Notes: generated from the sequence alone by a model not told the origin. A stretch of 28,878 nucleotides of DNA from Sherwoodlollariibacterium sp049275655 (GCA_049275655.1 JBASUY010000056.1:1-28878), one strand, 5' to 3'. Numbered from the stretch's first letter, positions 15,901 through 25,367 are shown. Numbers and translations: made by a program.

Positions 15901-16750
15901 GATAGGGATTATCGGAGGTAGCGGGTTATACAATATAGAAGGGCTAAAGAGGATAAAAAGAGTATCTTTAAATACGCCTTTTGGCAAACCTTCGGGAAAG
16001 TTTATTACCGGTATCTTAGGCGGTAAAGAGGTTGTCTTTCTTCCCCGTCATGATGTGGGGCATTGGATACCGCCCTCAGAGATTAATTACCGGGCGAATA
16101 TATTCGGAATGAAAAAATTAGGGGTTGATAGGATAATCTCAGTAAGTGCCTGCGGAAGTTTAAGGGAGAGCCTTAAACCGATGGACTTTGTCGTGGTAGA
16201 CCAATTTGTTGACAGGACTAACTTTGCAAGAAGCATGTCTTTTTCGACTAAGGGGTTGGTCATCCATATAGGGTTAGCGCATCCGGTTTGTAAAACCTTA
16301 ACCTCTCTTTTATTTAAATCAGGAAAAAAATTAGGCTTAAGAGTGCATCCAAAAGGGACTTATATTAATATGGAAGGACCTGCATTTTCAACCTTAGCTG
16401 AATCTAAGCTTTACCGGAGTTGGGGGATGGATATAACCGCTATGACCAATTTTGCCGAGGCAAAACTTGCGCGCGAGGCAGAGATATGTTATGCGACTTT
16501 AGCGGCTATTACGGATTATGACTGTTGGCATAAAAGCCACGATTCAGTTAGCGCAGATATGGTGATTAAAAACTTACAGAAGAATATTGAAAACGCAAAA
16601 AAGATATTAGTTGAGGTTATTAAGAATATGCCTGATAAGCGGAATTGTGAATGCCAGAGTGCATTAAAAAATGCAATCATTACTGACCGTAAGGCTATTC
16701 CGGCAAAGATAAAGAAGGATTTAAAGATTATCATAGGAAAGTATATTTAG
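15893..16750 (+). CDS. mtnP: S-methyl-5'-thioadenosine phosphorylase
   Basis: Phosphorolysis of methylthioadenosine to adenine and methylthioribose-1-phosphate, first step of methionine salvage. 285 residues, PNP family 2: IGIIGGSGLY, FLPRHDVGHWIPPSEINYRAN (D where most have G after RH), VSACGSLRESLKPMD, GTYINMEGPAFST and ITAMTNFAEAKLAREAEICYA followed by TDYDCW, in which the Asp pair is characteristic of methylthioadenosine rather than guanosine enzymes. The start overlaps proC by 8 bp, and its stop abuts the ileS ATG without a gap. A short C-terminal extension (RNCECQSALKNAII...) follows the usual fold. Purine nucleoside phosphorylase activity on other nucleosides cannot be excluded. Confidence 0.9.
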   Translation: MPKIGIIGGSGLYNIEGLKRIKRVSLNTPFGKPSGKFITGILGGKEVVFLPRHDVGHWIPPSEINYRANIFGMKKLGVDRIISVSACGSLRESLKPMDFVVVDQFVDRTNFARSMSFSTKGLVIHIGLAHPVCKTLTSLLFKSGKKLGLRVHPKGTYINMEGPAFSTLAESKLYRSWGMDITAMTNFAEAKLAREAEICYATLAAITDYDCWHKSHDSVSADMVIKNLQKNIENAKKILVEVIKNMPDKRNCECQSALKNAIITDRKAIPAKIKKDLKIIIGKYI

Positions 16751-19534
16751 ATGGATTACAAAAATACGCTTAATCTTCCCAAGACTGCTTTTCCGATGAA
16801 GGCGAACCTGCCTCAGCGGGAGCCTTTAATTTTAAAAGAGTGGGAGGATAAGGATATTTACCAAGCTATCCGCAAGAAGTCCAAAGGCAAGCTTAAATAC
16901 GTGCTTCACGATGGGCCTCCTTATGCCAACGGAGATATACATATCGGGCATGCCTTAAATAAGGCATTAAAGGATATCGTAGTCAAGTATAAGACAATGC
17001 GCGGGCTGGATTCTCCCTATGTCCCGGGGTGGGATTGTCATGGGTTGCCTATTGAGCACCAGCTCTTTAAGGAGTTAAAGATAAGTAAACATCAGATAAG
17101 CCAAGTTGATTTTAGAAAGAAAGCCTATGACTATGCCTTAAGTTATGTTGCAAGGCAAAGAGAGCAGTTTAAGCGTTTAGGGGTATTTGCGCAATGGGAT
17201 AAGCCGTATCTTACCTTAAATCAGGGGTATGAGCAGAGCATACTTAAGGTCTTTAAAGAGTTAGTTAAGGCAGGGTATGTTTACCGTGGGCTTAAGCCGG
17301 TGAACTGGTGTTTTAGGTGCGAGACTGCCTTAGCAGAGGCAGAGATAGAGTATGCAGAGCATACTTCTCCATCGGTATTTGTTAAGTTTAAGATTTCTTC
17401 TAAGGGGGATTTCCAAAACTCCTTCTTAGTTATCTGGACAACCACTCCTTGGACACTCATAGCCAATGTAGCCGTAGCCGCGCACAAGGATTTTGCCTAT
17501 CTTTTAGCTGATACTGAAAAAGGAAGGCTCGTTATCGCCAAAAGCCTATTAGAAAAGGCATTAGAGAGTATGAAGATAGAAAGATACGAGGTTATCCGGG
17601 AGGTAAGCGGTAAGGAGTTAGAAGGTTTAACTTACGAGCATCCCTTTGGCTTAAGGAGCGGGAGCGTAGTCTTAGCTGATTATGTCTCGCAGGAAGAAGG
17701 GACAGGGTTGGTGCATATTGCTCCGGGACATGGAAGTGAAGATTATATAGTAGGGTTAAAGTATAAATTAGACGTAATCATGCCAGTAGATAATAAAGGC
17801 AATTTTGATTCTTCTGCCGGAGAGTTTGCAGGGATGAATTGCCTAAATGCCAATAAGCTTATCATAGATAAACTCTCTTCTTTAGGTTTACTCCTTGCAA
17901 GTTTAGATATTCAACACTCCTATCCTTATTGCTGGCGTTGTAGAAGCCCGATAATCTTCCGCGCTACAAAGCAGTGGTTCTTAAACTTAGAGCATAAAGA
18001 TTTAAAGAAGAGGTTAGCTAAGGCAATTAAAGAAGATGTCACCTGGATACCTGATAGCGGTATGGAGAGAATCTTGGGGATGGTGGAGCTTCGCCCTGAT
18101 TGGTGTCTCTCCCGTCAGAGGTATTGGGGCGTTCCTATTCCGGCATTAGTCTGTAATGACTGCCATGAAGAGTTCTTAGAGGCAGAGGTAATTGAGAAGT
18201 TAATAGAGTTTACTAAAGAGAACGGAACAGACTCTTGGTTCTTAAAAGAGATAAAGGAGTTTCTACCTAAAGGGTTTGTCTGCCCTTATTGTAAGAGTAG
18301 CAATATCTCTAAAGGTTCAGATATATTGGATGTATGGTTTGACTCAGGGGTAAGCGCTCAGGCAGTCTTAAAAAAAGAAGAAGCCTTAGAGTTTCCTGCT
18401 TCTTTATATTTGGAAGGCTCAGACCAACACCGCGGATGGTTTCAGTCATCTTTAATCCCTTCTGTTTGCGTTGAAGGCAAAGCCCCGTTTAAGAGTGTTT
18501 TAACCCATGGCTTTGTTGTTGATGGAGAAGGCAGGAAGATGTCTAAGTCTCAAGGCAATGTGGTCTCTCCTTTTGATATAATCAAAGATTACGGAGCGGA
18601 TATTTTAAGGCTCTGGGTCGCCTCAAGCGACTATAATGAAGATATACGGATATCAAAAGAGATACTGCAACGCCTATCCGAGGCGTATAGAAAGATAAGG
18701 AATACTGCCCGTTTTATCTTAAGCAACCTCTATGACTTTAACCCGGATAAGGATAGTTTAAGCCTTGAGCAATTAAAAAGCATAGATAGGTGGATATTAG
18801 GGAGGTTAGGGGTTGCCTTAAGGTTGATTACTGAAGCCTATGAGTCTTTTCATTTCCATAGGGCATATAAAGAGTTGTATGATTTTTGCAATGAAGAGCT
18901 ATCCATGTATTACCTTGATATGGTTAAAGGCAGGCTATATACTTATCCGGCTAACTCTTCTGAAAGGCGTTCTGCTCAGACAGCAATCTATATTCTATTG
19001 GGCTCTTTGGTGAGGGTGATGGCTCCGATACTTACCTTTACCTCAGAAGAGATTTGGAGGGAGTTTCCAAAGAAAGCGGCGGATGCTTCTATAACCAGCG
19101 TGCATCTTTTAGCTTGGCCTGAAGTTAATTTTAAGGAAGAAGATAGATTGGATTTAGTTATGAGCCTTATCCCTGAGGTGGCAAAGAGATTAGAAGAGGT
19201 GCGCGTAAGCGGAAAGATAGGTAGTTCATTTGATGCGCAAATAAATGTGTTGACAAATAACCAAAATCGGTATAATTTCTTAGCGAGCTTAAAAGACGAG
19301 CTTTCAGAGATATTTAAGGTCTCCTCTGTTTTGGTTGAAAGGGTAGATGATTTATCCGGTAGTAGCATTATTAAGGATTACCCGGATATAGCACTGGCAG
19401 TAAAAAATGCCGAAGGGATTAAATGTGTCCGCTGTTGGAATTATAGCCAAACAGTAGGAAGTTTAAAAGAGCATCCTTTAATCTGTTTAAAGTGCAAGGA
19501 GGCTGTTTTAGAGAGGGGTGAGCAAAGTGGGTAA
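16751..19534 (+). CDS. ileS: Isoleucyl-tRNA synthetase
   Basis: Class I aminoacyl-tRNA synthetase charging tRNA-Ile. 927 residues, the usual bacterial length. HIGH at 64-67 in PPYANGDIHIGHALNKALKD, editing (CP1) domain with TTTPWTLIANVAV and GLVHIAPGHGSEDY, SDQHRGWFQSS, and KMSKS at 596-600. The C-terminal zinc finger is complete: C892-x2-C895 and C912-x2-C915, so this is the eubacterial zinc-tail type rather than the longer archaeal-like type. It starts directly after the mtnP stop and overlaps the DksA-like gene by 17 bp. Confident. Confidence 0.98.
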   Translation: MDYKNTLNLPKTAFPMKANLPQREPLILKEWEDKDIYQAIRKKSKGKLKYVLHDGPPYANGDIHIGHALNKALKDIVVKYKTMRGLDSPYVPGWDCHGLPIEHQLFKELKISKHQISQVDFRKKAYDYALSYVARQREQFKRLGVFAQWDKPYLTLNQGYEQSILKVFKELVKAGYVYRGLKPVNWCFRCETALAEAEIEYAEHTSPSVFVKFKISSKGDFQNSFLVIWTTTPWTLIANVAVAAHKDFAYLLADTEKGRLVIAKSLLEKALESMKIERYEVIREVSGKELEGLTYEHPFGLRSGSVVLADYVSQEEGTGLVHIAPGHGSEDYIVGLKYKLDVIMPVDNKGNFDSSAGEFAGMNCLNANKLIIDKLSSLGLLLASLDIQHSYPYCWRCRSPIIFRATKQWFLNLEHKDLKKRLAKAIKEDVTWIPDSGMERILGMVELRPDWCLSRQRYWGVPIPALVCNDCHEEFLEAEVIEKLIEFTKENGTDSWFLKEIKEFLPKGFVCPYCKSSNISKGSDILDVWFDSGVSAQAVLKKEEALEFPASLYLEGSDQHRGWFQSSLIPSVCVEGKAPFKSVLTHGFVVDGEGRKMSKSQGNVVSPFDIIKDYGADILRLWVASSDYNEDIRISKEILQRLSEAYRKIRNTARFILSNLYDFNPDKDSLSLEQLKSIDRWILGRLGVALRLITEAYESFHFHRAYKELYDFCNEELSMYYLDMVKGRLYTYPANSSERRSAQTAIYILLGSLVRVMAPILTFTSEEIWREFPKKAADASITSVHLLAWPEVNFKEEDRLDLVMSLIPEVAKRLEEVRVSGKIGSSFDAQINVLTNNQNRYNFLASLKDELSEIFKVSSVLVERVDDLSGSSIIKDYPDIALAVKNAEGIKCVRCWNYSQTVGSLKEHPLICLKCKEAVLERGEQSG

Positions 19535-19919
19535 AGTTAAAAAAGGCCTGACTAAAAAAGAACTCTTAGTTTACAAAAAGGTTATACTTAAACGTAAAGA
19601 AGAGATTATTGACGGGATTCAGCGCATCTCCGAAGATACTTTAAAAAAGTCCCAGAAAGAAGCATCCGGGGATATATCCGGGTATAGTTACCATATGGCA
19701 GATGTTGCCACGGATAATTATGACCGAGAATTTTCTTTAGGGTTAGCATCTAATGACCGTAAAGCCCTCTATGAACTCGAAGATGCCTTAAAAAGGGTAG
19801 AGGAGGGGACTTACGGGATATGCCAAGAGTGTAAAAATCTCATTGCCAAGGCAAGGCTTAAGGCAGTCCCTCAGGCGCGCTTCTGCGTTAAATGCCAGCA
19901 AAAAAAGGAAAAAAGGTAG
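19518..19919 (+). CDS. DksA/TraR-family C4 zinc-finger protein
   Basis: A 133-residue protein of the DksA/TraR family, which binds in the RNA polymerase secondary channel to modulate initiation. An N-terminal helical hairpin (ELLVYKKVILKRKEEIIDGI...) with HMADVATDNYDREF precedes a C-terminal zinc finger GICQECKNLIAKARLKAVP...FCVKCQ. Start is GTG 19518 (or GTG 19527), within the end of ileS. Position between ileS and lspA is common for this family. Whether it acts as a true ppGpp co-regulator is not evident. Confidence 0.85.
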   Translation: MSKVGKVKKGLTKKELLVYKKVILKRKEEIIDGIQRISEDTLKKSQKEASGDISGYSYHMADVATDNYDREFSLGLASNDRKALYELEDALKRVEEGTYGICQECKNLIAKARLKAVPQARFCVKCQQKKEKR

Positions 19920-19934
19920 TATTATCTTCTTCCG

Positions 19935-20375
19935 ATGGTTTTATCCGTTGTTTTTTTAGTTCTTTTATCAGACCAGTTAACAAAGTTTTTTATTACAAGA
20001 AATCTTACCCTAAATGAATCTATTCCCCTAATTAAGGGGGTATTAATCCTGACCTTGGTTCATAACCGCGGGGCAGCCTTCGGTATATTCAAGGGGCAGT
20101 TTTATTTATTTATTTTTATATCCGTCGCTACCGTTATTATTATTTATTTTATCCTTCGCAAGAGTAAGGAAGGGGTAGCTTTCTCCTTATCCTTAAGCAT
20201 GATTTTAGGCGGCGCCTTAGGAAATCTTATTGACCGGTTGACCTTAGGCTATGTTGTTGATTTTTTGGACTTTCACTTTTGGCCGGTATTTAACATAGCT
20301 GATAGCGCTATTACCATTGGCGCTATAATCTTAGGCTGGCTTCTTTTTAAGCCCGCGAATAAAAATGTATCCTAA
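19935..20375 (+). CDS. lspA: Lipoprotein signal peptidase II
   Basis: Inner-membrane aspartyl protease that removes signal peptides from diacylated prolipoproteins. 146 residues, four hydrophobic spans, DQLTKFF near the N-terminus, NRGAAFGIF, and the catalytic pair D100 in GNLIDRL and D123 in FNIADSAI. The N-terminus is a little short but complete in its first span. It overlaps lgt by 11 bp, so the two lipoprotein-modification enzymes are coupled. Confidence 0.96.
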   Translation: MVLSVVFLVLLSDQLTKFFITRNLTLNESIPLIKGVLILTLVHNRGAAFGIFKGQFYLFIFISVATVIIIYFILRKSKEGVAFSLSLSMILGGALGNLIDRLTLGYVVDFLDFHFWPVFNIADSAITIGAIILGWLLFKPANKNVS

Positions 20376-21114
20376 AATTTGTTCATTAGGCCCTATTACG
20401 GTTTATTCTTACGGAGCAGTTTTAGCAATTGCTTTTATAGTTGCAGTTGCCCTTGCCTGTTCAGAGGCAAAGAGGCGGGGGATAGACCCTGATTTTATCT
20501 TTAACTTAAGTTTTACCGTCCTTGTCTTTGGAATTATAGGAGCGCGACTCTTTTATGTCTTTTCAAATTTAGGGTATTACCTTAAAAACCCCTTGGAGAT
20601 AATTATGTTGCCCCATGGGGGGATGTCTTGGTTTGGAGGATTTTTCTTAGGCCTTGCCTCAGGAGTTATTTTATTAAAAAAGAAAAAAGAAGGGGTTTAT
20701 AGGATATTGGATTTAATCGCACCCTTCTTAGCATTAGCCCAGTCTTTAGGCAGGATAGGTTGTTTTTTAAATGGCTGTTGTTTTGGCAGGGAATCTTCTT
20801 ACGGGATTTATTTTCCCCTTCATGAAAAAATACTTATTCCAACCCAACTCTATTCCTCATTGCTTCTGCTTATTATCTTTATCATCTTAAGGTTTATACA
20901 GGATAGAAGCCAAAGGTTAGGAGTAGTCTTTTATTCGTACCTTTTTCTTTATTCTGCAAAAAGGTTTTTTATCGAATTCTTCCGCGCGGATAACAGCAGG
21001 ATAATTTTTAACCTCACCCTTTTTCAGCTTATATGCATACCTCTTTTTTTCTTTGCGCTTTTTAAGCTTGTATCCTTATTGAAGCCGCAGAAAAAGCAGA
21101 ATGAAGGAATATAA
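20365..21114 (+). CDS. lgt: Phosphatidylglycerol-prolipoprotein diacylglyceryl transferase
   Basis: Adds diacylglycerol to the lipobox cysteine of prolipoproteins in the inner membrane, the step before LspA. 249 residues with about seven hydrophobic spans. Key features: ARLFYV, HGGMSWFGG (conserved His region), GRIGCFLNGCCFGR (the GCCFG variant of the Lgt signature in place of GNFxNxE), PTQLYSS, and RFFIEFFRAD in the last third. It overlaps lspA by 11 bp and rluD by 14 bp. Confidence 0.95.
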   Translation: MYPKICSLGPITVYSYGAVLAIAFIVAVALACSEAKRRGIDPDFIFNLSFTVLVFGIIGARLFYVFSNLGYYLKNPLEIIMLPHGGMSWFGGFFLGLASGVILLKKKKEGVYRILDLIAPFLALAQSLGRIGCFLNGCCFGRESSYGIYFPLHEKILIPTQLYSSLLLLIIFIILRFIQDRSQRLGVVFYSYLFLYSAKRFFIEFFRADNSRIIFNLTLFQLICIPLFFFALFKLVSLLKPQKKQNEGI

Positions 21115-22009
21115 TTTTATAGCTCAGCCAGGCATTAATAAATTAAGGCTGGATTTGTTATTAAGCAATTTCTCTAAGGAGAATAAATTAGGCATCTCCC
21201 GCACCCTGATAAAAGAGATTATATTTAAAGGCGATGTCCGTGTTGCAGGCAGGGTAGTTAAAAAGCCCAATACTAAGGTTAAGGAGGAAGAGAGGGTAAG
21301 TTTCTCCTTAGAGGAGAAGAAGCCTTGCTCTATAAAGGCAGAGGATATTAAGCTTGATATCATCTATGAGGATGAATCTCTTGCGGTCATCAATAAGCCC
21401 TCAGGCATGGTAGTCCATCCTGCACCCGGGAATTATGAGCATACATTGGTAAATGCTATGAAGAATATATTCTCTTCCCTTTCAGATATTAACACTGCTA
21501 GGTCCGGTATCGTCCATCGGTTGGATAAGGAGACCTCAGGCCTTTTGATTATCGCCAAAGACAACCAGAGCCATTTAGAGTTAGCAAGCCAGTTTGCAAA
21601 GCATAAAGTAGAAAGAGAGTATATCGCCATAGTCAAAGGAAGGGTCGAGTTTGATGAAGGGGTGATTGAAGCTCCGATAGCAAGGGATGAGTATAAGAGG
21701 AAGAGTATGTCCGTTAATTTTTCCGCTAAGTCCAAAGAGGCAAAGACCTATTACCGCACCCTAAAACGTTGTGAAAGTTTTAGCCTCTTAAGCCTTAAGC
21801 CTGTCACCGGCAGAACGCATCAGCTAAGGGTCCACCTTGATTTTATCGGCCATCCGATACTCGGGGATAGCAAGTATGGGAAGAATAATAAGTTTACCCG
21901 GTTAGCCTTGCATGCAAAGAGGCTAAAATTTATCCATCCTAAGACAGGAGAACCATTAGAGTTTTCTGTGCCTCTCCCCGAAGAACTTCAGGCGTTATTT
22001 ACTAAATAA
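21101..22009 (+). CDS. rluD: Large-subunit rRNA pseudouridine synthase (RluD/RluA family)
   Basis: Converts uridines to pseudouridine in 23S rRNA. 302 residues: an N-terminal S4 RNA-binding domain (SRTLIKEIIFKGDVRVAGRVVKKPNTKVKEEERVSF region, about residues 15-70), then DIIYEDESLAVINKPSGMVVHP, the catalytic HRLDKETSG with Asp142, and VTGRTHQLRVHL plus LHAKRLKF near the end. Start ATG 21101 lies inside lgt. RluD is the likeliest member because of the S4 domain; target bases cannot be told from sequence. Confidence 0.93.
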   Translation: MKEYNFIAQPGINKLRLDLLLSNFSKENKLGISRTLIKEIIFKGDVRVAGRVVKKPNTKVKEEERVSFSLEEKKPCSIKAEDIKLDIIYEDESLAVINKPSGMVVHPAPGNYEHTLVNAMKNIFSSLSDINTARSGIVHRLDKETSGLLIIAKDNQSHLELASQFAKHKVEREYIAIVKGRVEFDEGVIEAPIARDEYKRKSMSVNFSAKSKEAKTYYRTLKRCESFSLLSLKPVTGRTHQLRVHLDFIGHPILGDSKYGKNNKFTRLALHAKRLKFIHPKTGEPLEFSVPLPEELQALFTK

Positions 22010-22012
22010 ATC

Positions 22013-22040
22013 TTGATTTTTTAAGTAGTAGTGATATATT
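22013..22040 (+). promoter_or_regulatory. Sigma-70-type promoter before the coiled-coil membrane gene
   Basis: TTGATT (22013-22018), 16 bp, TATATT (22035-22040), followed by AAAGGAGGGGG just before ATG 22070. It falls in the 60-bp gap after rluD, suggesting a new transcript for the coiled-coil protein and aroA. Confidence 0.5.
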
Positions 22041-22069
22041 AAAACAAATATATTTATAAAGGAGGGGGT

Positions 22070-22849
22070 ATGAATATCAAGGGGAAAGCGTCCGGAGTTA
22101 TCTTTATTTTAATTATTTTAGTCTTACTTCTTCTTGCGGCAACAGGTTTTTATTTATACAACCAAGAGCGCATCAAGAATGTAAGCTTAGAAGAGAGAAT
22201 AGAAGAATTAAATACTAAATATAAGATAGGAGAGGCTAAGCTATTAGAGGCTCAAAAGGTGCTCGCCTCTTTGGAAGGGAAGCTTAGAGAATCCGATAAC
22301 CGCATTGCTGAGTTAACGGGCGAATTAGAGAAAGAAAGAGCTGCTAGGGAGAGCGCCTCTTCTGACCTTGAACAGATTAACTCTGACTTAGAAGAGCAGA
22401 AGGAGTTGCGTTCTGAATTGGAATCTAAATTAGAGAAGGTAACCAATGAGTTGAGGCTGGCTCAGGATAGGCTGGCTTCTTTAGATTCGCAAAAGACAGA
22501 TTTAGAGGCTGAGGCCTTAGATAAAGATGCCTCCGAGGTTGAGTTAGGCAAGATTGTGGTAAAGGATGAGGCGGCAGTTGAGGCAGAAAACCAAATAGTT
22601 GCCACTTCAGCGGCTCAATTAGAAGGAAAGATTTTAGTCTTAAATAAAGAGTATAATTTTGCAGTAATAAATATAGGGAGTAAAGACGGGGTAGCCTTAG
22701 GGCAATTATTCTCTATTTACAGGGGGGAAAATTATTTAGGGGATGTAAAAGTAGAAAAACTGCATGACTCTATGGCCGCTGCAGGGTTTCTTGTAGAGGA
22801 TGTGAAGAATAAAGTAAGAGAAGGCGATAGGGTAGTAAGAAAAGCTTAA
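22070..22849 (+). CDS. Membrane-anchored coiled-coil protein with C-terminal beta domain
   Basis: A 259-residue protein. A single membrane segment (about residues 9-29, VIFILIILVLLLLAATGFYLY) is followed by a long coiled coil (about 35-150, heptad-like E/L/K-rich sequence), then a compact C-terminal domain about 70 residues long: GKILVLNKEYNFAVINIGSKDGV, LGQLFSIYRG, LGDVKVEKL, AAGFLVE and REGDRVV. That domain resembles the C-terminal domain of FlgT-like and related envelope proteins seen widely in PVC-type genomes, here on the periplasmic side. Very strong Shine-Dalgarno (GGAGGGGG). It stops where aroA starts. Role unknown; cell-envelope structure is inferred. Confidence 0.7.
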   Translation: MNIKGKASGVIFILIILVLLLLAATGFYLYNQERIKNVSLEERIEELNTKYKIGEAKLLEAQKVLASLEGKLRESDNRIAELTGELEKERAARESASSDLEQINSDLEEQKELRSELESKLEKVTNELRLAQDRLASLDSQKTDLEAEALDKDASEVELGKIVVKDEAAVEAENQIVATSAAQLEGKILVLNKEYNFAVINIGSKDGVALGQLFSIYRGENYLGDVKVEKLHDSMAAAGFLVEDVKNKVREGDRVVRKA

Positions 22850-24172
22850 ATGAAGTTTCATGATATCCTCCCCGCTGTTAACCTAAGAGGTAGTGTTACT
22901 CTTCCCGGGGATAAATCTATCTCTCACCGCGCGCTTATACTAAGCGCGTTATCTTGCCAACCTACAAAGATATATAACCTTCCGGATAGCGAAGATGTAA
23001 ACTCAACAGTCTCTGTTTTAACAAGGTTAGGGGTTAAGATAAGAAGGCCTAAGCCGGCTCAGGCAATTGTCTATGGCAGAGGTTTAAGTAGTTTAACTAA
23101 ACCCCAAGAGGATATTTATATAAAAGAGTCAGGGACTACCTTTAGGATTTTATTAGGTTTGTTGGCAGGGCAGGATTTTGGGGTAAGGCTTTTAGCAGGA
23201 GAGTATCTTTCTAAGAGGCCAATGCTTAGGGTTACCTCTCCTTTAAGGCAGATGGGCGCTCTTATAGAGGCAAGGAGGATAAATAATGAAGAGTATCCTC
23301 CTATTTTTATCAATGGCGGTAGGTTAAAAGGGATTACCTATAAGATGAGGGTAGCCTCGGCTCAGGTAAAGTCCGCGATACTGCTTGCCGGGCTTTATGC
23401 CTCAGGAGAGACTAAGGTGATAGAGCCGGTTAAAACGCGCGACCATACTGAGCGGATGCTTAAGTTTTTTAAGGCAAAAATAAAATTAAAGGGAAATACT
23501 ACGGTTATAACTAGATGCTTAAGCTTAAAACCCCCTAAGAGTATTGTTATCCCGGGGGATTTTTCTTCCGCTGCTTTTTTTATTGTTGCTGCTACTCTTT
23601 TGCCTGATTCAAGGTTAAGATTAAAAAGTATAAACTTAAACCCTACCAGAACCGGCTTATTGAAAGTCTTAAAGATGATGGGTGCGGATATAAGCATCAA
23701 AAATCTTGATAAGGGGGTATCATCTCCGGAACCTGTTGGCGATATTGAGATAAGAACCGCTAGGCTAAAGGCCGTAAGGGTATTAGATAGCCTGGTGCCT
23801 TCTTTGATAGATGAGCTTCCAATCCTTATGGTAGCAAGTTCTTTGGCTAAGGGGGTTACGGTACTTGAGGGGGTTGGCGAGCTTAGATTTAAAGAGACAG
23901 ACCGGATACGTTCCATGAGCGAGAATTTAAATAAGATGGGAGGAGATGTCAGGATAGTTAAGAAAGGCATTAAAGAGAGTGTAGTTATACGCGGAGTAAG
24001 AGAGCTTAAGCCTGCCTCTCTAAAGAGCTTTTCAGACCACCGGACGGCGATGAGTTTGTTGGTTGCCGCAAGTTGCTTGTGTAGCAAAAGCCGCATAGAG
24101 GATTTATCTTGTATAAATAAGTCTTTCCCGGGGTTTCTAACCCTGTTTAAATCTCTCTCAAAGCAGGCTTAG
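22850..24172 (+). CDS. aroA: 3-phosphoshikimate 1-carboxyvinyltransferase (EPSP synthase)
   Basis: Shikimate-pathway enzyme joining phosphoenolpyruvate to shikimate-3-phosphate. 440 residues with LPGDKSISHRALILSAL, ESGTTFRILLGLLAGQ, SKRPMLRVTSPLRQMGA, ASAQVKSAILLAGLYASG, TRDHTERMLKFF, IPGDFSSAAFFIVAA, GELRFKETDRIRSM and SDHRTAMSLLVA. Starts directly at the upstream stop with no gap, so it is likely translationally coupled. AGTT-rich sequence without a hairpin terminator follows, and mreB has its own promoter. Confidence 0.96.
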   Translation: MKFHDILPAVNLRGSVTLPGDKSISHRALILSALSCQPTKIYNLPDSEDVNSTVSVLTRLGVKIRRPKPAQAIVYGRGLSSLTKPQEDIYIKESGTTFRILLGLLAGQDFGVRLLAGEYLSKRPMLRVTSPLRQMGALIEARRINNEEYPPIFINGGRLKGITYKMRVASAQVKSAILLAGLYASGETKVIEPVKTRDHTERMLKFFKAKIKLKGNTTVITRCLSLKPPKSIVIPGDFSSAAFFIVAATLLPDSRLRLKSINLNPTRTGLLKVLKMMGADISIKNLDKGVSSPEPVGDIEIRTARLKAVRVLDSLVPSLIDELPILMVASSLAKGVTVLEGVGELRFKETDRIRSMSENLNKMGGDVRIVKKGIKESVVIRGVRELKPASLKSFSDHRTAMSLLVAASCLCSKSRIEDLSCINKSFPGFLTLFKSLSKQA

Positions 24173-24216
24173 TTAGTATTATTTTTTTTGAAGTTTAAAC
24201 TCGCTTAACTTTTTAT

Positions 24217-24245
24217 TTGACATATAGTTTAATTCCTGTTAGAAT
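24217..24245 (+). promoter_or_regulatory. Strong sigma-70-type promoter for the mre operon
   Basis: TTGACA (24217-24222), exactly 17 bp, TAGAAT (24240-24245), with the ATG of mreB 49 bp downstream preceded by GGAGAAGG. It is the best consensus promoter in the window. Confidence 0.75.
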
Positions 24246-24293
24246 TTCTTTTATATAGTTTTTAAGCCAATCTTATTTCCCGGGAGAAGGAAT

Positions 24294-25367
24294 ATGGGTA
24301 AATTAAAGGTTATTTTTAAAAAAATCACAGATTACATCTTAGACTTAGCCTCTAATGACATCGGTATTGATTTAGGGACTGCCACTACCCTTGTATATGT
24401 AAAGGGGGAAGGGGTTGTGCTTTGTGAGCCCTCGGTTGTAGCTGTAGAGCGGGGGACATCTCATGTCTTAGCTGTAGGAGAAGAGGCTAAGCGGATGTTA
24501 GGTAGGACTCCGGGGAATATTATTGCTATAAGGCCTATGAGGGATGGGGTAATAACGGATTTTGAGGTTACTGAGGCTATGTTAAGGCATTTTATCCGTA
24601 GGGTAAGGCATAGGCGTTTTCAGGTAAGGCCAAGGATTGTTATTGCTATCCCTTCCGGGATTACTGAGGTTGAGCGCCGAGCGGTAAAGGAATCTGCGGA
24701 GCGCGCAGGTGCGCGTGAGGTATTTCTCATAGAAGAGCCCATTGCTGCGGCAATAGGCGTAGGATTGCCTATACAAGAGCCCATAGGTAATATGATTGTA
24801 GATGTCGGCGGTGGAACAACTGAGATAGCTGTTATCTCCCTTGCAGGTATAGTCTTTTCTAAGTCTATACGTAAAGGCGGGGATGAAATGAATGAAGCGA
24901 TTATAGAATACCTTAAAAAGACTTATAACCTTATGGTAGGCGAGAGGACTTCTGAAGAGATTAAAATTAAGATAGGTTCAGCCTATCCATTAGAAGAAGA
25001 GCTGTCTTTAGAAGTAAAGGGTAGGGATTTAATTGCCGGGTTGCCTAAGATGGTGACTATCACAAGTGAAGAGATAAGGGAGTCGTTGCAGGTGCCCTTA
25101 AGGGAGATTTTAGAGGCAGTAAAGATTTCTTTAGAGCGCACCCCTCCGGAATTAGCGGCAGATTTAATTGAGCACGGAATTGTTATAGCCGGCGGAGGTT
25201 CTCTGCTTAAGGGGTTGGATAAATTAATCTCCGAAGAGACGGGGCTGCCGGTTCATATAGCTGAAGATCCGGTTACGGCCGTAGCCAACGGCACGGGCAA
25301 AGTTTTAAATGAAATAAAATATCTAAAGAAAGTAACAGTTGCTATTAAGCCGGATATCCATAGCTAA
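24294..25367 (+). CDS. mreB: Rod shape-determining protein MreB
   Basis: Bacterial actin that directs the cell-wall elongation complex along the inner membrane. 357 residues with DIGIDLGTATTLVYVKGEG (phosphate 1), VIAIPSGITEVERRAVKESA, FLIEEPIAAAIGVGLP, VDVGGGTTEIAVIS (phosphate 2) and HGIVIAGGGSLLKGLDKLI (adenosine loop). All actin-fold loops are intact, in contrast to the ftsA at the left edge. It heads the mreB-mreC-mreD-mrdA-rodA block, so the host is expected to be rod-shaped. Confidence 0.98.
   Translation: MGKLKVIFKKITDYILDLASNDIGIDLGTATTLVYVKGEGVVLCEPSVVAVERGTSHVLAVGEEAKRMLGRTPGNIIAIRPMRDGVITDFEVTEAMLRHFIRRVRHRRFQVRPRIVIAIPSGITEVERRAVKESAERAGAREVFLIEEPIAAAIGVGLPIQEPIGNMIVDVGGGTTEIAVISLAGIVFSKSIRKGGDEMNEAIIEYLKKTYNLMVGERTSEEIKIKIGSAYPLEEELSLEVKGRDLIAGLPKMVTITSEEIRESLQVPLREILEAVKISLERTPPELAADLIEHGIVIAGGGSLLKGLDKLISEETGLPVHIAEDPVTAVANGTGKVLNEIKYLKKVTVAIKPDIHS

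Noticed and set aside
23395..24096. 233-codon open frame on the - strand
   Set aside because: It lies wholly opposite aroA, whose motifs are all intact, and its translation is Ser/Leu-rich without recognisable domains.
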